In this document: positions 40,833 through 50,044 of the stretch, piece by piece | Position numbering within the stretch: the first letter of the stretch is position 1 | Layout: each line of letters begins with the position of its first letter | From: Pseudomonas sp. SCA2728.1_7 | Lineage (GTDB): Bacteria > Pseudomonadota > Gammaproteobacteria > Pseudomonadales > Pseudomonadaceae | Length of the DNA stretch: 64,000 nucleotides | Direction of reading: 5' to 3' | Assembly (NCBI RefSeq): GCF_018138145.1 | Contig: NZ_CP073104.1 | Span: forward strand, 1,240,001-1,304,000 | Notes under the pieces: model-generated | Databases searched by the model: none | What the model was told of the DNA's origin: nothing | What the model saw: the letters and a program-made list of their open reading frames with translations, nothing else | Translations under genes and position numbers: made by a program

Positions 40833-43217
40833 TCAATGGGCAAACAGCGAATTGCCCTTCTGCCCCGCGAGTTTCTCCGGCTTGATCAGGAACTTCGCCA
40901 GTGCCGGCAGCAGCCACAGTGCACCGAACATGTTCCACAGCAGCATGAAGGTCAGCATCAGGCCCATGTCAGCCTGGAACTTGATCGCCGAGAAGATCCA
41001 CGTGCATACACCAATCGCCAGGCACAGACCAGTGAACAACACGGCCTTACCGGTAGATTTCAGCGTCTGGTAATAAGCTTCCTGCAACGGCAGCCCAGCA
41101 CGCAGGAAACTTTCCAGTCGGCTGTAGATGTAGATGCCGTAGTCGACACCAATCCCCACACCCAGCGCCACCACCGGCAAGGTCGCAACCTTCACGCCGA
41201 TGCCCATGAACGCCATCAGCGCGTTGCCGAGTACCGAGGTCAGCACCAGCGGCAGGACGATGCACAAGGTCGCCGCCCACGAACGGAAGGTGATCATGCA
41301 CATCACTGCCACGCAGATGTACACCAGAATCAGGATGGTCAGCTCGGCCTGTTTGATGACTTCGTTGGTGGCCGCTTCGATCCCGGCGTTACCAGCGGCG
41401 AGGATGAACTCCAGACCGTCCTTGTTATTGTCCTTGGCGAACTCCTGCACCGCATGCACCGCCCGATCGAGGGTTTCGGCCTTGTGATCGTTGAGGAACA
41501 CCAGCACCGGCGCCAGCGAGCAACTGTTGTTGTATAGACCGTCGGCGCGGGCAATCGAGTTGTTCAGCACGTCCGGGTTGCGCGACAGGGTTTCCCATTT
41601 CAGGTTGCCCTCGTTCATGCCCTTGATCATCTGCTTGGACACGGTCACCAGTGAGATCGCCGACTGCACGCCCTCGGTGTTCTGCATCTTCCACATCAGT
41701 TCGTCGATCGGCGCCATGGCTTCGTAGCGTGAGCAGCCTTCCGACTTGGTCTTGACCATCACCACCAGCACATCGGAACTGGTCGAGTAGTTGTTGATGA
41801 TGAAGTTGTTGTCCTTGTTGTAGCGCGAATCCGGACGCAGTTCCGGTGCGCCCTGGTCGAGGTCGCCGATTTTCAGGTTCTGGCTGTACCAAAGGCCGCC
41901 ACCGAAGGCGATCAGCGCCAGCAGCACCGATATGCGTGCGACTTTCGGGTTGGCGAAGTTCGACAGCAGGCGCCAGAACGGATGCTCGCGGTTCGCGTCT
42001 TTCTTGCTCCGGGCAATCGCCCGTTTGCTGATGCCGACATAGGAAATCGCCACCGGCAATAGGATCAGGTTGGTGAACACGATCACCGCCACGCCTATCG
42101 ACGCGCCGATGGCCAGTTCACGGATCACGCCGATGTCGATGATCAGCAGGGTGATGAAACCCACTGCATCCGCGAGAATCGCGATCATCCCCGGCAGGAA
42201 CAGTTGTCGGAAGGTGCGCCGCGCAGCGGTCAATGCGTTGTCGGCCTCGCTGGATTGCAGGGCGATACCGTTGATCTTCTGCACGCCGTGGGAAATGCCA
42301 ATGGCGAAAATCAGAAACGGCACCAGCATCGAATACGGATCAAGCCCGAAACCGAAGAAGTGCATCAAGCCGAGCTGCCAGACCACCGCCACCAGCGTCG
42401 TACTCAACACCGCAATCGTGCTGCGTACGCAGTTGGTGAACCACAGCAGCAGGATCAGGGTGATGACGAAAGCGATGCCGAAGAACAGCACGACCATCAC
42501 CAGACCGTCGATCAAATCGCCGACCTTTTTGGCGAAACCGACGATGTGGATCTTGACGTTGGGGTTCTGTGCTTCGAACTTGTTGCGGATCTTGTCTTCG
42601 AGTTCATGGGAGAACTTGCGATAGTCCAGCGCGAGCAACTTGCCCTGGTCTTCCGGGTCCGGGTAGGACTCCAGCAGCGGGATGTCGACGATGCTCGACT
42701 TGAAGTCGTTGGCCACCAGCCGCCCGACCTGACCGGACTTGAGCACGTTGTTACGCAGCAGATCGAGGCTGTCCTGCGAGCCGTTGTAGCTTTGCGGGAT
42801 CACTTCACCGCCGGCAAAACCCTCTTCGGTCACTTCGGTCCAGCGCACGCTCGGACTCCACAGCGACTTCAGGCCGGAACGATCGACCCCGGAGATGTAG
42901 AACACCTCGTCGTTGATCTGGCGCAGGGTCTCCATGTACTCCTTGGAGAAGATGTCGCCGTCCTTGGCTTCCACCGAAATACGCACGGTGTTGCCCAGGT
43001 TCGCCAGATCGTTGCGGTGCTCCATCATCTTCTCGATGAACGGATGCTGGAGCGGGATCATTTTTTCGAAACTGGTGGAAGGCCGGATCAGCGTGGCCTG
43101 CCAGAACAGGAAAATGCTCACCACCAGACAGATCAGGATCACTGCCGGGCGGTTGTTGAAAATCAGGCGTTCAAGAAACGTCGCCTTGTCCTGCTGAGGA
43201 GTGATCAAGGAAGTCAT
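40833..43217 (-). CDS. RND-superfamily (MMPL/HAE3-type) exporter
   Basis: A 794-residue, 12-helix RND transporter of the MMPL type. Helix 1 lies at about 23-43 (RPAVILICLVVSIFLFWQAT) and a large periplasmic loop covers about 45-225. A first sterol-sensing-like block follows (VMVVLFFGIAFVITLILLLW, FGLDPYSMLVPFLIFAIGIS), and a duplicated second half contains VATLPVVALGVGIGVDYGIY. Such proteins export lipids or hydrophobic compounds without a typical adaptor. It overlaps the upstream YCF48-like gene by 4 bases (43214-43217), so the two products probably work together. The substrate is unknown. Confidence 0.87.
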   Translation of the reverse strand: MTSLITPQQDKATFLERLIFNNRPAVILICLVVSIFLFWQATLIRPSTSFEKMIPLQHPFIEKMMEHRNDLANLGNTVRISVEAKDGDIFSKEYMETLRQINDEVFYISGVDRSGLKSLWSPSVRWTEVTEEGFAGGEVIPQSYNGSQDSLDLLRNNVLKSGQVGRLVANDFKSSIVDIPLLESYPDPEDQGKLLALDYRKFSHELEDKIRNKFEAQNPNVKIHIVGFAKKVGDLIDGLVMVVLFFGIAFVITLILLLWFTNCVRSTIAVLSTTLVAVVWQLGLMHFFGFGLDPYSMLVPFLIFAIGISHGVQKINGIALQSSEADNALTAARRTFRQLFLPGMIAILADAVGFITLLIIDIGVIRELAIGASIGVAVIVFTNLILLPVAISYVGISKRAIARSKKDANREHPFWRLLSNFANPKVARISVLLALIAFGGGLWYSQNLKIGDLDQGAPELRPDSRYNKDNNFIINNYSTSSDVLVVMVKTKSEGCSRYEAMAPIDELMWKMQNTEGVQSAISLVTVSKQMIKGMNEGNLKWETLSRNPDVLNNSIARADGLYNNSCSLAPVLVFLNDHKAETLDRAVHAVQEFAKDNNKDGLEFILAAGNAGIEAATNEVIKQAELTILILVYICVAVMCMITFRSWAATLCIVLPLVLTSVLGNALMAFMGIGVKVATLPVVALGVGIGVDYGIYIYSRLESFLRAGLPLQEAYYQTLKSTGKAVLFTGLCLAIGVCTWIFSAIKFQADMGLMLTFMLLWNMFGALWLLPALAKFLIKPEKLAGQKGNSLFAH

Positions 43218-44257
43218 AGCCCCGCCTTCTTATTATTGATCTCGGCACCGTTCGGCTGTGTGGTGTGAAGACCACCCTGCCCGCTCAGAATCAGGTTGCC
43301 GTCGCCGGCAGCGGTGACCGATGACAGCGAGATGCGGTCCGGACGGTTGAACACGCTGAAGGTCTCGCCGTTGTCGCTGCTGCTGATCACCGAACCGCCG
43401 TTCCCAACGATCACGATTGAGCCGTCCGGCAGCAAGGTTGCGCCAGACAGGCCGAACTCCAGCGCCCCGCGCGCGGCTTTCAGCTCGACCTGTTCCCAGT
43501 TGCTGCCGAAATCAGTGGAGCGATAAAGATTGCCGCGCAAGCCGTAAGCCAGCAGGGTTTGCGGTTGTGCCGTGCCGATCACGCCGAACAGCGAGCCTTC
43601 GTACGGGCCTTCGAGTTTTTCCCAGGTCTGGCCGTCATCGGCGGAGCGGAACATGCTGCCCGACTCGCCGACGATAAACAGCCCGGCGTCCTTCACCGCC
43701 GCGATGGCGTTGAGGTGGAACTGGTCTTCGTTGTCGAGGCGGTCGCTGACGTCTTCCCAGTTTTTACCGCCGTCGGTGGTTTCCAGCAGCGCGCCGTACG
43801 CGCCCACGGCGAGGCCGCTGTTGACGTCCTTGAACCAGACATCGAGCAGCGGCGATTCACGTTTGAGGTCTTCGAATTGTTTGCTCCAGGTCAGACCGCC
43901 GTCTGCGCTGGCGAGGATTTGCGCGTCGTGGCCGACCGCCCAGCCGTGCTTGTCGTCGACAAAGTACACCGCCGTCAGCAGTTGCCGGGTCGGCACCTTG
44001 GCCTGGGTCCAGGTTTTGCCCTGGTCATCGGAATAGAGAATGTGCCCGCGATCCCCGACCGCGACCAGACGCGTGCCAGCGTGGACGACATCAAGTATCA
44101 GGCTTTTCGTGGCTTTGGCGGATGCGGTGGCGTAGACCACGTCGGCTGGCGCCTCGGCGGCTATCACCGGAGCCGATAACGTGGCAAAGCCCAGCAGAGA
44201 GAGTGCTGTGGCCAGCAACGCGGTGTTGCGTAACGCCGGCGGGCGGCAACGACTCAT
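43214..44257 (-). CDS. Exported YCF48/BNR-repeat beta-propeller protein
   Basis: A 347-residue protein with a signal peptide (about 1-34, ending APVIAA). A beta-propeller follows, built of YCF48/BNR-like repeats: D-x-G-x-x-W motifs recur as DDQGKTWTQ, SADGGLTWSKQ, TTDGGKNWEDV, ADDGQTWEKLE, DFGSNWEQVEL and DNGETFSV. YCF48 proteins serve as assembly or docking factors. Translational coupling to the RND exporter suggests a periplasmic partner for it. The leader carries a long AANAANAANAA motif and a GGGGAAGG ribosome site. Confidence 0.87.
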   Translation of the reverse strand: MSRCRPPALRNTALLATALSLLGFATLSAPVIAAEAPADVVYATASAKATKSLILDVVHAGTRLVAVGDRGHILYSDDQGKTWTQAKVPTRQLLTAVYFVDDKHGWAVGHDAQILASADGGLTWSKQFEDLKRESPLLDVWFKDVNSGLAVGAYGALLETTDGGKNWEDVSDRLDNEDQFHLNAIAAVKDAGLFIVGESGSMFRSADDGQTWEKLEGPYEGSLFGVIGTAQPQTLLAYGLRGNLYRSTDFGSNWEQVELKAARGALEFGLSGATLLPDGSIVIVGNGGSVISSSDNGETFSVFNRPDRISLSSVTAAGDGNLILSGQGGLHTTQPNGAEINNKKAGL

Positions 44258-44271
44258 AGACCTTCCCCTAT

Positions 44272-44282
44272 TTATTATTGTT
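44272..44282 (-). promoter_or_regulatory. AANAANAANAA (Hfq/Crc-type) motif before the YCF48 gene
   Basis: The minus strand reads AACAATAATAA 15-25 bases upstream of the ATG, directly before the ribosome site. It is one of the two longest CA-type matches in the window. Confidence 0.5.
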
Positions 44283-44463
44283 AGGCCATCTGGCCTTCAA
44301 GGGCGCCGCAAGTGTGCTCCGCTGATGGCTGCTCAGGAGCATAGTCCTGAAACCCGCAATCCAGAGCCACTTCGGAAGCTGGCTCATCCTATCGGGCTTT
44401 CGAAACGTCTGACAATCGGCGCCACGTTATCTTTTGTTAACCACATTGCCGACGGATTCCCCC

Positions 44464-44553
44464 TGTAGGAGTGAGCCTGCTCGCGATAGCGGTGTATCAG
44501 GTAAGAATTCATTGACTGACACACCGCTATCGCGAGCAGGCTCACTCCTACAG
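44464..44553. repeat. Inverted REP pair with extended arms
   Basis: CTGTAGGAGTGAGCCTGCTC from 44463 is mirrored by GAGCAGGCTCACTCCTACAG ending 44553. Inner arms extend through GATAGCGGTGT/ACACCGCTATC. Confidence 0.9.
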
Positions 44554-44640
44554 GAGGTTGGTGGGGGCTTTGGGATTTGAATACATGACCATTCGCCGGG
44601 GTGATACGGCAAAAGTTACCGAGGGGACTTGCACGATCGG

Positions 44641-44656
44641 TATTATGGTATACCAT
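44641..44656. promoter_or_regulatory. Operator-like palindrome upstream of the DUF1185 operon
   Basis: The sequence TATTATGGTATACCAT includes the perfect 12-bp palindrome ATGGTATACCAT (44645-44656), 40 bp before the DUF1185 ATG. The first 15 bases recur exactly at 50472-50486, and an 11-base part recurs inverted at 51930-51940. The proposed binder is the FadR-type GntR regulator encoded at 48710. Confidence 0.7.
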
Positions 44657-44696
44657 CAGACGCACAGACACTCTCAATCCCTCAACGGAGCAGCTC

Positions 44697-45287
44697 ATGA
44701 GTTTCGAAATTCGCAAGATCGTCAGCTATGTCGAAGAAACCTTCATCGAAGGCGGCAAAGCCACTGACAAGCCGGTGACCATGGTCGGCCTCGCCGTGGT
44801 GATGAAAAACCCTTGGGTGGGCAACGGTTTCGTCGAAGACCTCAAGCCGCAGATCCGCGCCAACTGCTCCGACCTCGGTGCACTGATGGTCGAGCGTCTG
44901 GTCGGCATCATCGGCGGTGCCGAGAAGATCGAGGCCTACGGCAAAGCCGCTGTGGTCGGTGCCGATGGCGAGATCGAACACGCCTCCGCCGTGATCCACA
45001 CCCTGCGCTTCGGCAACCACTACCGCGAAGCCGTCAACGCCAAGAGCTACCTGAGCTTCACCAACAAGCGCGGCGGCCCGGGCACTTCGATTCAGATCCC
45101 GATGATGCACAAGGACGACGAAGGTCAGCGTTCGCACTACATCACTCTGGAAATGCAGATCGAAGACGCGCCGCGTGCCGACGAAATCGTTGTCGTGCTG
45201 GGTTGCGCCGACGGTGGTCGCCTGCATCCGCGCATCGGCAACCGCTACATCGATTTGGAAGAACTGGCCGCCGAAAAAGCCCAGTAA
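44697..45287 (+). CDS. DUF1185 (amino acid synthesis family) protein
   Basis: A 196-residue soluble protein of the DUF1185 family (EIRKIVSYVEETFIEGGKAT, VVMKNPWVG, KRGGPGTSIQIPMMHKDDEG). These proteins are annotated as amino acid synthesis proteins but have no proven activity. They commonly lie in catabolic clusters with flavin-dependent enzymes. ATG 44697 is behind GGAG. It opens an operon running through the hydrolase, aldehyde dehydrogenase and flavin reductase (gap of 31 bp, then a 4-base overlap, then 12 bp). An operator-like palindrome lies just upstream. Confidence 0.85.
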   Translation: MSFEIRKIVSYVEETFIEGGKATDKPVTMVGLAVVMKNPWVGNGFVEDLKPQIRANCSDLGALMVERLVGIIGGAEKIEAYGKAAVVGADGEIEHASAVIHTLRFGNHYREAVNAKSYLSFTNKRGGPGTSIQIPMMHKDDEGQRSHYITLEMQIEDAPRADEIVVVLGCADGGRLHPRIGNRYIDLEELAAEKAQ

Positions 45288-45318
45288 TCACAATAAAAAG
45301 GCACTGCAGGAGCGCTCC

Positions 45319-46152
45319 ATGATTCGGCTCACCGCTGAACTCACCCCGGCTGGCACCAGTTACCTGGCGACCGGCCAAGGCCAGCCCGTGGTTTTGATCC
45401 ACGGCGTGGGCCTGAACAAAGAAATGTGGGGCGGCCAGATCGTCGGTCTGTCCAGCCAATACCGGGTGATCGCCTACGACATGCTCGGTCATGGCGCCAG
45501 CCCGCGACCGGCCAGCGGCACCGCCCTGCTCGGTTACGCCGATCAGCTGCTGGAGTTGCTCGACCACCTCAATCTGCCGCAGGCAGCGGTGATCGGTTTC
45601 TCCATGGGCGGCCTGGTCGCGCGGGCCTTTGCCCTGCATTACCCGGAGCGCCTGCAAAGCCTGGTGGTCTTGAACAGTGTGTTCAATCGCAGCGAAGAAC
45701 AGCGTGCCGGCGTCATCGCGCGCACCGCACAAGCGGCGGAACATGGCCCGGACGCCAATGCTGAAGCCGCGTTGTCACGCTGGTTCAGCCGCGAGTATCA
45801 GGCGGCCAATCCGGCGCAGATCGCCGCATTGCGCCAGACCCTCGCCAATAATGATCCGCAGGGTTACCTGACCACTTATGAATTGTTCGCCACCCAAGAC
45901 ATGTACCGCGCCGACGACCTGAGCAGCATTCAGGCGCCGACGCTGATCGCCACCGGTGAACTCGATCCGGGTTCGACCCCGGAAATGGCCGAGCAACTGG
46001 CCCGACGCATCCCCGGTGCGAAGGTTGCCGTGCTACCCGAGCAACGGCATATGATGCCCGTAGAGTCGCCGCGTCTGGTCAATCAGACGCTGCTGGAATT
46101 TCTCCAATTCGCACACTCCCGACAAAACCATATAAAGGGGATCGTTGCATGA
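45319..46152 (+). CDS. Alpha/beta hydrolase
   Basis: A 277-residue alpha/beta-fold hydrolase. The nucleophile elbow is GFSMGG (Ser about 96), the oxyanion segment is VLIHGVGLNKEMW, the acid is in ATGELDPGSTPEM, and the catalytic His is in EQRHMMPVESP. It resembles RutD/PcaD-like hydrolases that open lactones or cleave carbamates and acyl compounds. AGGAG precedes ATG 45319. It overlaps the aldehyde dehydrogenase gene by 4 bases. Its place between DUF1185 and ALDH suggests that it produces the aldehyde's precursor, which is an inference. Confidence 0.87.
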   Translation: MIRLTAELTPAGTSYLATGQGQPVVLIHGVGLNKEMWGGQIVGLSSQYRVIAYDMLGHGASPRPASGTALLGYADQLLELLDHLNLPQAAVIGFSMGGLVARAFALHYPERLQSLVVLNSVFNRSEEQRAGVIARTAQAAEHGPDANAEAALSRWFSREYQAANPAQIAALRQTLANNDPQGYLTTYELFATQDMYRADDLSSIQAPTLIATGELDPGSTPEMAEQLARRIPGAKVAVLPEQRHMMPVESPRLVNQTLLEFLQFAHSRQNHIKGIVA

Positions 46153-47630
46153 CACTCGCACGCTTCCAGATGTGCATCGGCGGAGAATGGGTCGACGCCC
46201 TCTCCGGCAAGACCTTCGAAAGCCTCAACCCGGCCACCGCACAAGCCTGGGCGCAACTGCCTGACGCCGATGAAGCGGACGTCGAACGCGCCGTGCAATC
46301 GGCACAGGCTGCATTCGACAGCCCGGCATGGCGTGGTCTGACTGCCACCGCGCGCGGCAAATTGCTGCGTCGTCTCGGTGACTTGATCGCGGAAAACAAG
46401 GAACAACTGGCGCAGCTGGAAAGCCGCGACAACGGCAAGCTGATCCGCGAAACCCGTGGCCAGGTCAGCTATCTGCCGGAGTTCTTCCACTACACCGCCG
46501 GCCTTGCCGACAAGCTCGAAGGCGGCACGCTGCCGCTGGACAAGCCCGACCTGTTCGCCTACACCGTGCACGAAGCCATGGGCGTAGTCGCGGCGATCAT
46601 TCCGTGGAACAGCCCGCTGTACTTGACCGCAATCAAACTCGCCCCGGCCCTCGCCGCTGGCAACACGATTGTGATCAAGCCGTCCGAGCACGCTTCGGCG
46701 ACCATTCTTGAACTGGCGCGTCTGGCCCTCGAAGCGGGGATTCCGCCGGGCGTGGTCAACGTCGTCACCGGTTACGGCCCAAGCACTGGCGCCGCCCTCA
46801 CCCGCCATCCGCTGATCCGTAAGATCGCCTTCACTGGCGGCGCGGCCACGGCACGGCATGTGGTGCGCAGCAGCGCCGAGAACTTCGCCAAGCTGTCGCT
46901 GGAGCTGGGCGGCAAGTCGCCGAACATCATCTTCGCCGACGCCGATCTGGACAGCGCGATCAACGGCGCGATTGCCGGGATCTATGCCGCGTCCGGGCAA
47001 AGCTGCGTGTCGGGTTCACGGCTGTTGGTGCAGGACGAAATCTACGACGAGTTCGTCAATCGACTGGTCGAACGCGCCCAGCGCATCCGCATCGGTAACC
47101 CGCAGGAAGACAACAGCGAAATGGGCCCGATGGCCACTGCACAGCAACTGGCGGTGGTCGAAGGCCTGGTGGCTGATGCCATCGCTGAAGGCGCGCGCTT
47201 GCGCACTGGCGGCAAGCGCCCAACCGATCTCGGCGAAGGCTGGTTCTACGAGCCGACGTTGTTCGAATGCGACCGCAATTCGATGAAGATCATGCAGGAA
47301 GAAGTCTTCGGCCCGGTGGCGTCGGTGATCCGCTTCAAAGATGAGGCCGAAGCGCTGGCCATCGCCAACGACTCGCAGTTTGGCCTCGCCGCCGGCATCT
47401 GGACCCGCGATCTGGGCCGTGCCCATCGCCTCGCTCGCGATGTTCGTTCGGGGATCATCTGGGTCAACACTTACCGCGCGGTGTCAGCGATGGCGCCGAT
47501 CGGCGGCTTCAAGAACAGTGGCTATGGACGCGAAAGCGGCATCGATTCGGTGCTGGCCTACACCGAACTGAAAACGGTGTGGATCAACCTTTCCCAGGCG
47601 CCAATGCCTGATCCGTTTGTGATGCGTTAG
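46149..47630 (+). CDS. NAD(P)-dependent aldehyde dehydrogenase
   Basis: A 493-residue aldehyde dehydrogenase. The motif LSLELGGKSPNIIFADADLD holds the general-base Glu and SGQSCVSGSRL the catalytic Cys; VIKPSEHASATILELARL and EEVFGPVASVIRF are also present. The sequence resembles betaine/hydroxymuconic-type enzymes but the substrate cannot be fixed. It is overlapped by the hydrolase gene at 46149-46152 and followed 12 bp later by the flavin reductase gene, so all belong to one transcript. Confidence 0.88.
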   Translation: MTLARFQMCIGGEWVDALSGKTFESLNPATAQAWAQLPDADEADVERAVQSAQAAFDSPAWRGLTATARGKLLRRLGDLIAENKEQLAQLESRDNGKLIRETRGQVSYLPEFFHYTAGLADKLEGGTLPLDKPDLFAYTVHEAMGVVAAIIPWNSPLYLTAIKLAPALAAGNTIVIKPSEHASATILELARLALEAGIPPGVVNVVTGYGPSTGAALTRHPLIRKIAFTGGAATARHVVRSSAENFAKLSLELGGKSPNIIFADADLDSAINGAIAGIYAASGQSCVSGSRLLVQDEIYDEFVNRLVERAQRIRIGNPQEDNSEMGPMATAQQLAVVEGLVADAIAEGARLRTGGKRPTDLGEGWFYEPTLFECDRNSMKIMQEEVFGPVASVIRFKDEAEALAIANDSQFGLAAGIWTRDLGRAHRLARDVRSGIIWVNTYRAVSAMAPIGGFKNSGYGRESGIDSVLAYTELKTVWINLSQAPMPDPFVMR

Positions 47631-47642
47631 GAGTCCTGCGAA

Positions 47643-48128
47643 ATGATCGAACCCGGCATTTACAAAGACGTCATGAGCTCGTTCCCGTCCGGCGTCACGG
47701 TGGTCACCACCGTTGACCCCGAAGGCGGGATCGTCGGCATCACCGCCAGCGCCTTCAGTGCGCTGTCGATTGACCCGGCGCTGGTGCTGTTCTGCCCCAA
47801 CTATGCTTCCGACACCTACCCGGTGTTGCGCGACAGCAAGAAGTTCGCGATCCATTTGCTGTCGGCTGACCAGACGGCTGAGGCCTATGCATTTGCCGGA
47901 AAGGGCAAGGACAAGGCCAAGGACATCGAATGGCACCTGAGCGAACTCGGTAATCCGATTCTGGCCAAGGCGACCGCGATCATCGAGTGCGAGTTGTGGC
48001 GGGAATACGATGGTGGTGATCACGCGATCATTGTTGGCGCGGTGAAGAACCTGATCCTGCCCGAGCAACCGGTGACGCCGATGATTTACCACAAAGGCAA
48101 GCTCGGCCCCCTGCCAACCCTGGCCTGA
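47643..48128 (+). CDS. Flavin reductase (HpaC/RutF-like)
   Basis: A 161-residue flavin-reductase-domain protein (FPSGVTVVTTVDPEGGIVGI, then ASAFSALSIDPALVLFCPNY, and the C-terminal DHAIIVGAVKNL). It would use NAD(P)H to reduce FMN for a partner two-component monooxygenase. No such monooxygenase is encoded in the window, so the oxygenase must lie elsewhere. The gene follows the aldehyde dehydrogenase by 12 bp. A REPIN then separates it from the next gene. Confidence 0.87.
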   Translation: MIEPGIYKDVMSSFPSGVTVVTTVDPEGGIVGITASAFSALSIDPALVLFCPNYASDTYPVLRDSKKFAIHLLSADQTAEAYAFAGKGKDKAKDIEWHLSELGNPILAKATAIIECELWREYDGGDHAIIVGAVKNLILPEQPVTPMIYHKGKLGPLPTLA

Positions 48129-48146
48129 CGGATTCACACAAATCCC

Positions 48147-48236
48147 TGTAGGAGTGAGCCTGCTCGCGATAGCGGACTGACATTCAACATTGATGTCGAC
48201 TGATCCACCGCTATCGCGAGCAGGCTCACTCCTACA
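48147..48236. repeat. Inverted REP pair inside the catabolic cluster
   Basis: CTGTAGGAGTGAGCCTGCTC from 48147 is mirrored by CGAGCAGGCTCACTCCTACA ending about 48235. It splits the operon between the flavin reductase and the carboxymuconolactone-decarboxylase-like gene and could lower downstream expression. Confidence 0.9.
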
Positions 48237-48262
48237 AGGGATCTGTGGTGACTGGAGGAATG

Positions 48263-48667
48263 ATGAGTAACGAAAAGTACGAAAAAGGCCTGAAAATCCG
48301 CACTCAGGTATTGGGCGAAGCCTACGTGCAGCGTTCAATCGACAACGCCGACGACTTCACCCGCCCGCTGCAGGAAATGGTCACCGAATACTGCTGGGGC
48401 CATGTCTGGGGTCGCGAAGGTTTGTCGCTCAAGGAGCGCAGCATGATCAACCTGGCGATGATCTCGGCGCTCAACCGTCCGCACGAACTCAAGCTGCATG
48501 TGCGTGGCGCCTTGCGTAACGGCCTGAGTCGTGAGCAAATACGCGAAATTCTGCTTCAGGTCGGCATTTATTGCGGCGTTCCGGCAGCCGTGGACAGTTT
48601 CCGGCTGGCCCGTGAAGCCTTTGCCGAAGCCGACGCCGAAGCCTCAGTTAACCCCTCGGCTGTTTAG
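48263..48667 (+). CDS. Carboxymuconolactone-decarboxylase-family protein
   Basis: A 134-residue member of the CMD family (GLKIRTQVLGEAYVQRSIDN, TEYCWGHVWGREGLSLKERS, NRPHELKLHVRGALRNGLSR, EILLQVGIYCGVPAAVDSFR). It keeps the PcaC-like pattern rather than the AhpD CxxC. PcaC proteins decarboxylate a muconolactone; the role here is open. I prefer ATG 48263 (GGAGGA just upstream), with ATG 48260 and GTG 48245 as alternatives. It is followed by the GntR gene. Confidence 0.83.
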   Translation: MSNEKYEKGLKIRTQVLGEAYVQRSIDNADDFTRPLQEMVTEYCWGHVWGREGLSLKERSMINLAMISALNRPHELKLHVRGALRNGLSREQIREILLQVGIYCGVPAAVDSFRLAREAFAEADAEASVNPSAV

Positions 48668-48709
48668 ATGCCCGTCTGGCATGGACAGCCAACTTAAAGA
48701 GCGGACCCC

Positions 48710-49462
48710 ATGAAACGCCAGCCACTCGACGACAGCTTCAAGGTCAATCGCAACCCCGTTACCCTGCGCGAAATCGTGCTGGATAAACTGCGTAGCGCGA
48801 TCATGAATTTCCAGCTCATGCCCGGCGATCGTCTGGTCGAGCGCGATCTGTGTGATCGCCTTGGCGTCAGCCGCACCTCCGTGCGCGAGGCCTTGCGTCA
48901 CCTGGAATCCGAAGGCCTGGTCGAGTTCGCCGATGCCAAAGGCCCGCGCGTAGCGATCATCACCCTCGCCGATGCCGTCGATATCTATGAGTTGCGTTGC
49001 GTACTGGAAGGCCTGATCGTTCAGCTGTTCACCCTGCGCGCCAAGGCCAAGGACATCAAAGCCTTGGAAAAAGCCCTCGACGACAACCGCAAGGCGTTGA
49101 AGGACGGCGAACTGCAACAGGTGATCGACTCGGTGCAAGGCTTCTACGACGTGCTGCTCGAAGGCTCGGGTAACCATGTGGCGGCCACTCAGTTGCGTCA
49201 GTTGCAGGCGCGCATCAGCTACCTGCGCGCGACTTCGGTGTCGCAGGAAAACCGTCGCGGTGCGAGTAACCAGGAAATGGAGAAAATGGTCGAAGCGATC
49301 AAAAGCGGTGATCCGCTGGTGGCGCACCAGGCCTGTGTTGATCACGTTCGCGCTGCCGCTGCGGTAGCGCTCGACTATCTCAAGCGCAAGCAGGAAGAGA
49401 CCGGTGCAACCCCGGCCATGACCCTGCCGATCGCGCTGAAAGAACCGCGTATAGGTCACTGA
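48710..49462 (+). CDS. FadR-subfamily GntR regulator of the unknown catabolic cluster
   Basis: A 250-residue regulator. The winged helix covers about 15-80 (LRSAIMNFQLMPGDRLVERD, CDRLGVSRTSVREALRHLES) and a helical FCD ligand domain about 95-230 (YELRCVLEGLIVQLF, FYDVLLEGSGNHVAATQLRQ). It is the only regulator in the cluster and the best candidate to bind the shared TATTATGGTATACCA sites at 44641, 50472 and 51926. It starts 42 bp after the CMD-like gene and ends 1 bp before the NUDIX gene. Confidence 0.87.
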   Translation: MKRQPLDDSFKVNRNPVTLREIVLDKLRSAIMNFQLMPGDRLVERDLCDRLGVSRTSVREALRHLESEGLVEFADAKGPRVAIITLADAVDIYELRCVLEGLIVQLFTLRAKAKDIKALEKALDDNRKALKDGELQQVIDSVQGFYDVLLEGSGNHVAATQLRQLQARISYLRATSVSQENRRGASNQEMEKMVEAIKSGDPLVAHQACVDHVRAAAAVALDYLKRKQEETGATPAMTLPIALKEPRIGH

Positions 49463-49463
49463 T

Positions 49464-50027
49464 ATGTTCAGCCCGAGCTATTGCCCGAAATGCGGTGGCC
49501 CTGACCTCGGTCAGCAGATACCGGTGGGCGATACGCACGAGCGCCTGATGTGCCGTGGCTGCGGCTACATCCACTACGTCAATCCGAAGATCATCGCCGG
49601 CTGCATCATCGAGCAGGACGGCAAATACCTGTTGTGCCAACGGGCGATCCCACCGCGCCCGGGCACCTGGACGCTGCCCGCAGGTTTCATGGAAAGCGGC
49701 GAAACCACCGAGCAAGCGGCCATCCGTGAAGTCTGGGAAGAAAGCGGCGTACGTGCGGAAATCGTCTCGCCTTACTCGATTTTCAGCGTGCCGAAGATCA
49801 GCGAGGTGTACATCATCTTCCGTGCGATAGCGCTGGAGATCACCGGGCAGTACGGGCCCGAGACTATGGATTACAAATTCTTCGCGCCGGAAGACATTCC
49901 GTGGGAGCAGATCTATTACCCGGCGATCCGGCAAATTCTCGAGCGCTATATCGAAGAGCGTCAGGCTGGGGTGTATGGGATCTATATGGGCAATGACGAC
50001 AGCGGCAAGATTCACTTCATCCGCTGA
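49464..50027 (+). CDS. NUDIX hydrolase with N-terminal zinc ribbon
   Basis: A 187-residue protein. A zinc ribbon (C8PKC11 ... C30RGC33) precedes the NUDIX domain, whose box is complete (G-F-M-E-S-G-E ... REVWEESGV, fitting GX5EX7REUXEEXGU). Such proteins hydrolyse dinucleotides such as NADH or FAD. Close to a flavin reductase and a RibBA paralogue, FAD-to-FMN hydrolysis is an attractive guess but unproven. It begins 1 bp after the GntR stop and is probably co-transcribed. Confidence 0.87.
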   Translation: MFSPSYCPKCGGPDLGQQIPVGDTHERLMCRGCGYIHYVNPKIIAGCIIEQDGKYLLCQRAIPPRPGTWTLPAGFMESGETTEQAAIREVWEESGVRAEIVSPYSIFSVPKISEVYIIFRAIALEITGQYGPETMDYKFFAPEDIPWEQIYYPAIRQILERYIEERQAGVYGIYMGNDDSGKIHFIR

Positions 50028-50044
50028 TCACGCAACCCGCTTTT

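Noticed and set aside
43559..44179. A 206-codon plus-strand frame antisense to the YCF48 gene
   Set aside because: Shadow of the repeat-containing gene; no start signal or recognisable product.
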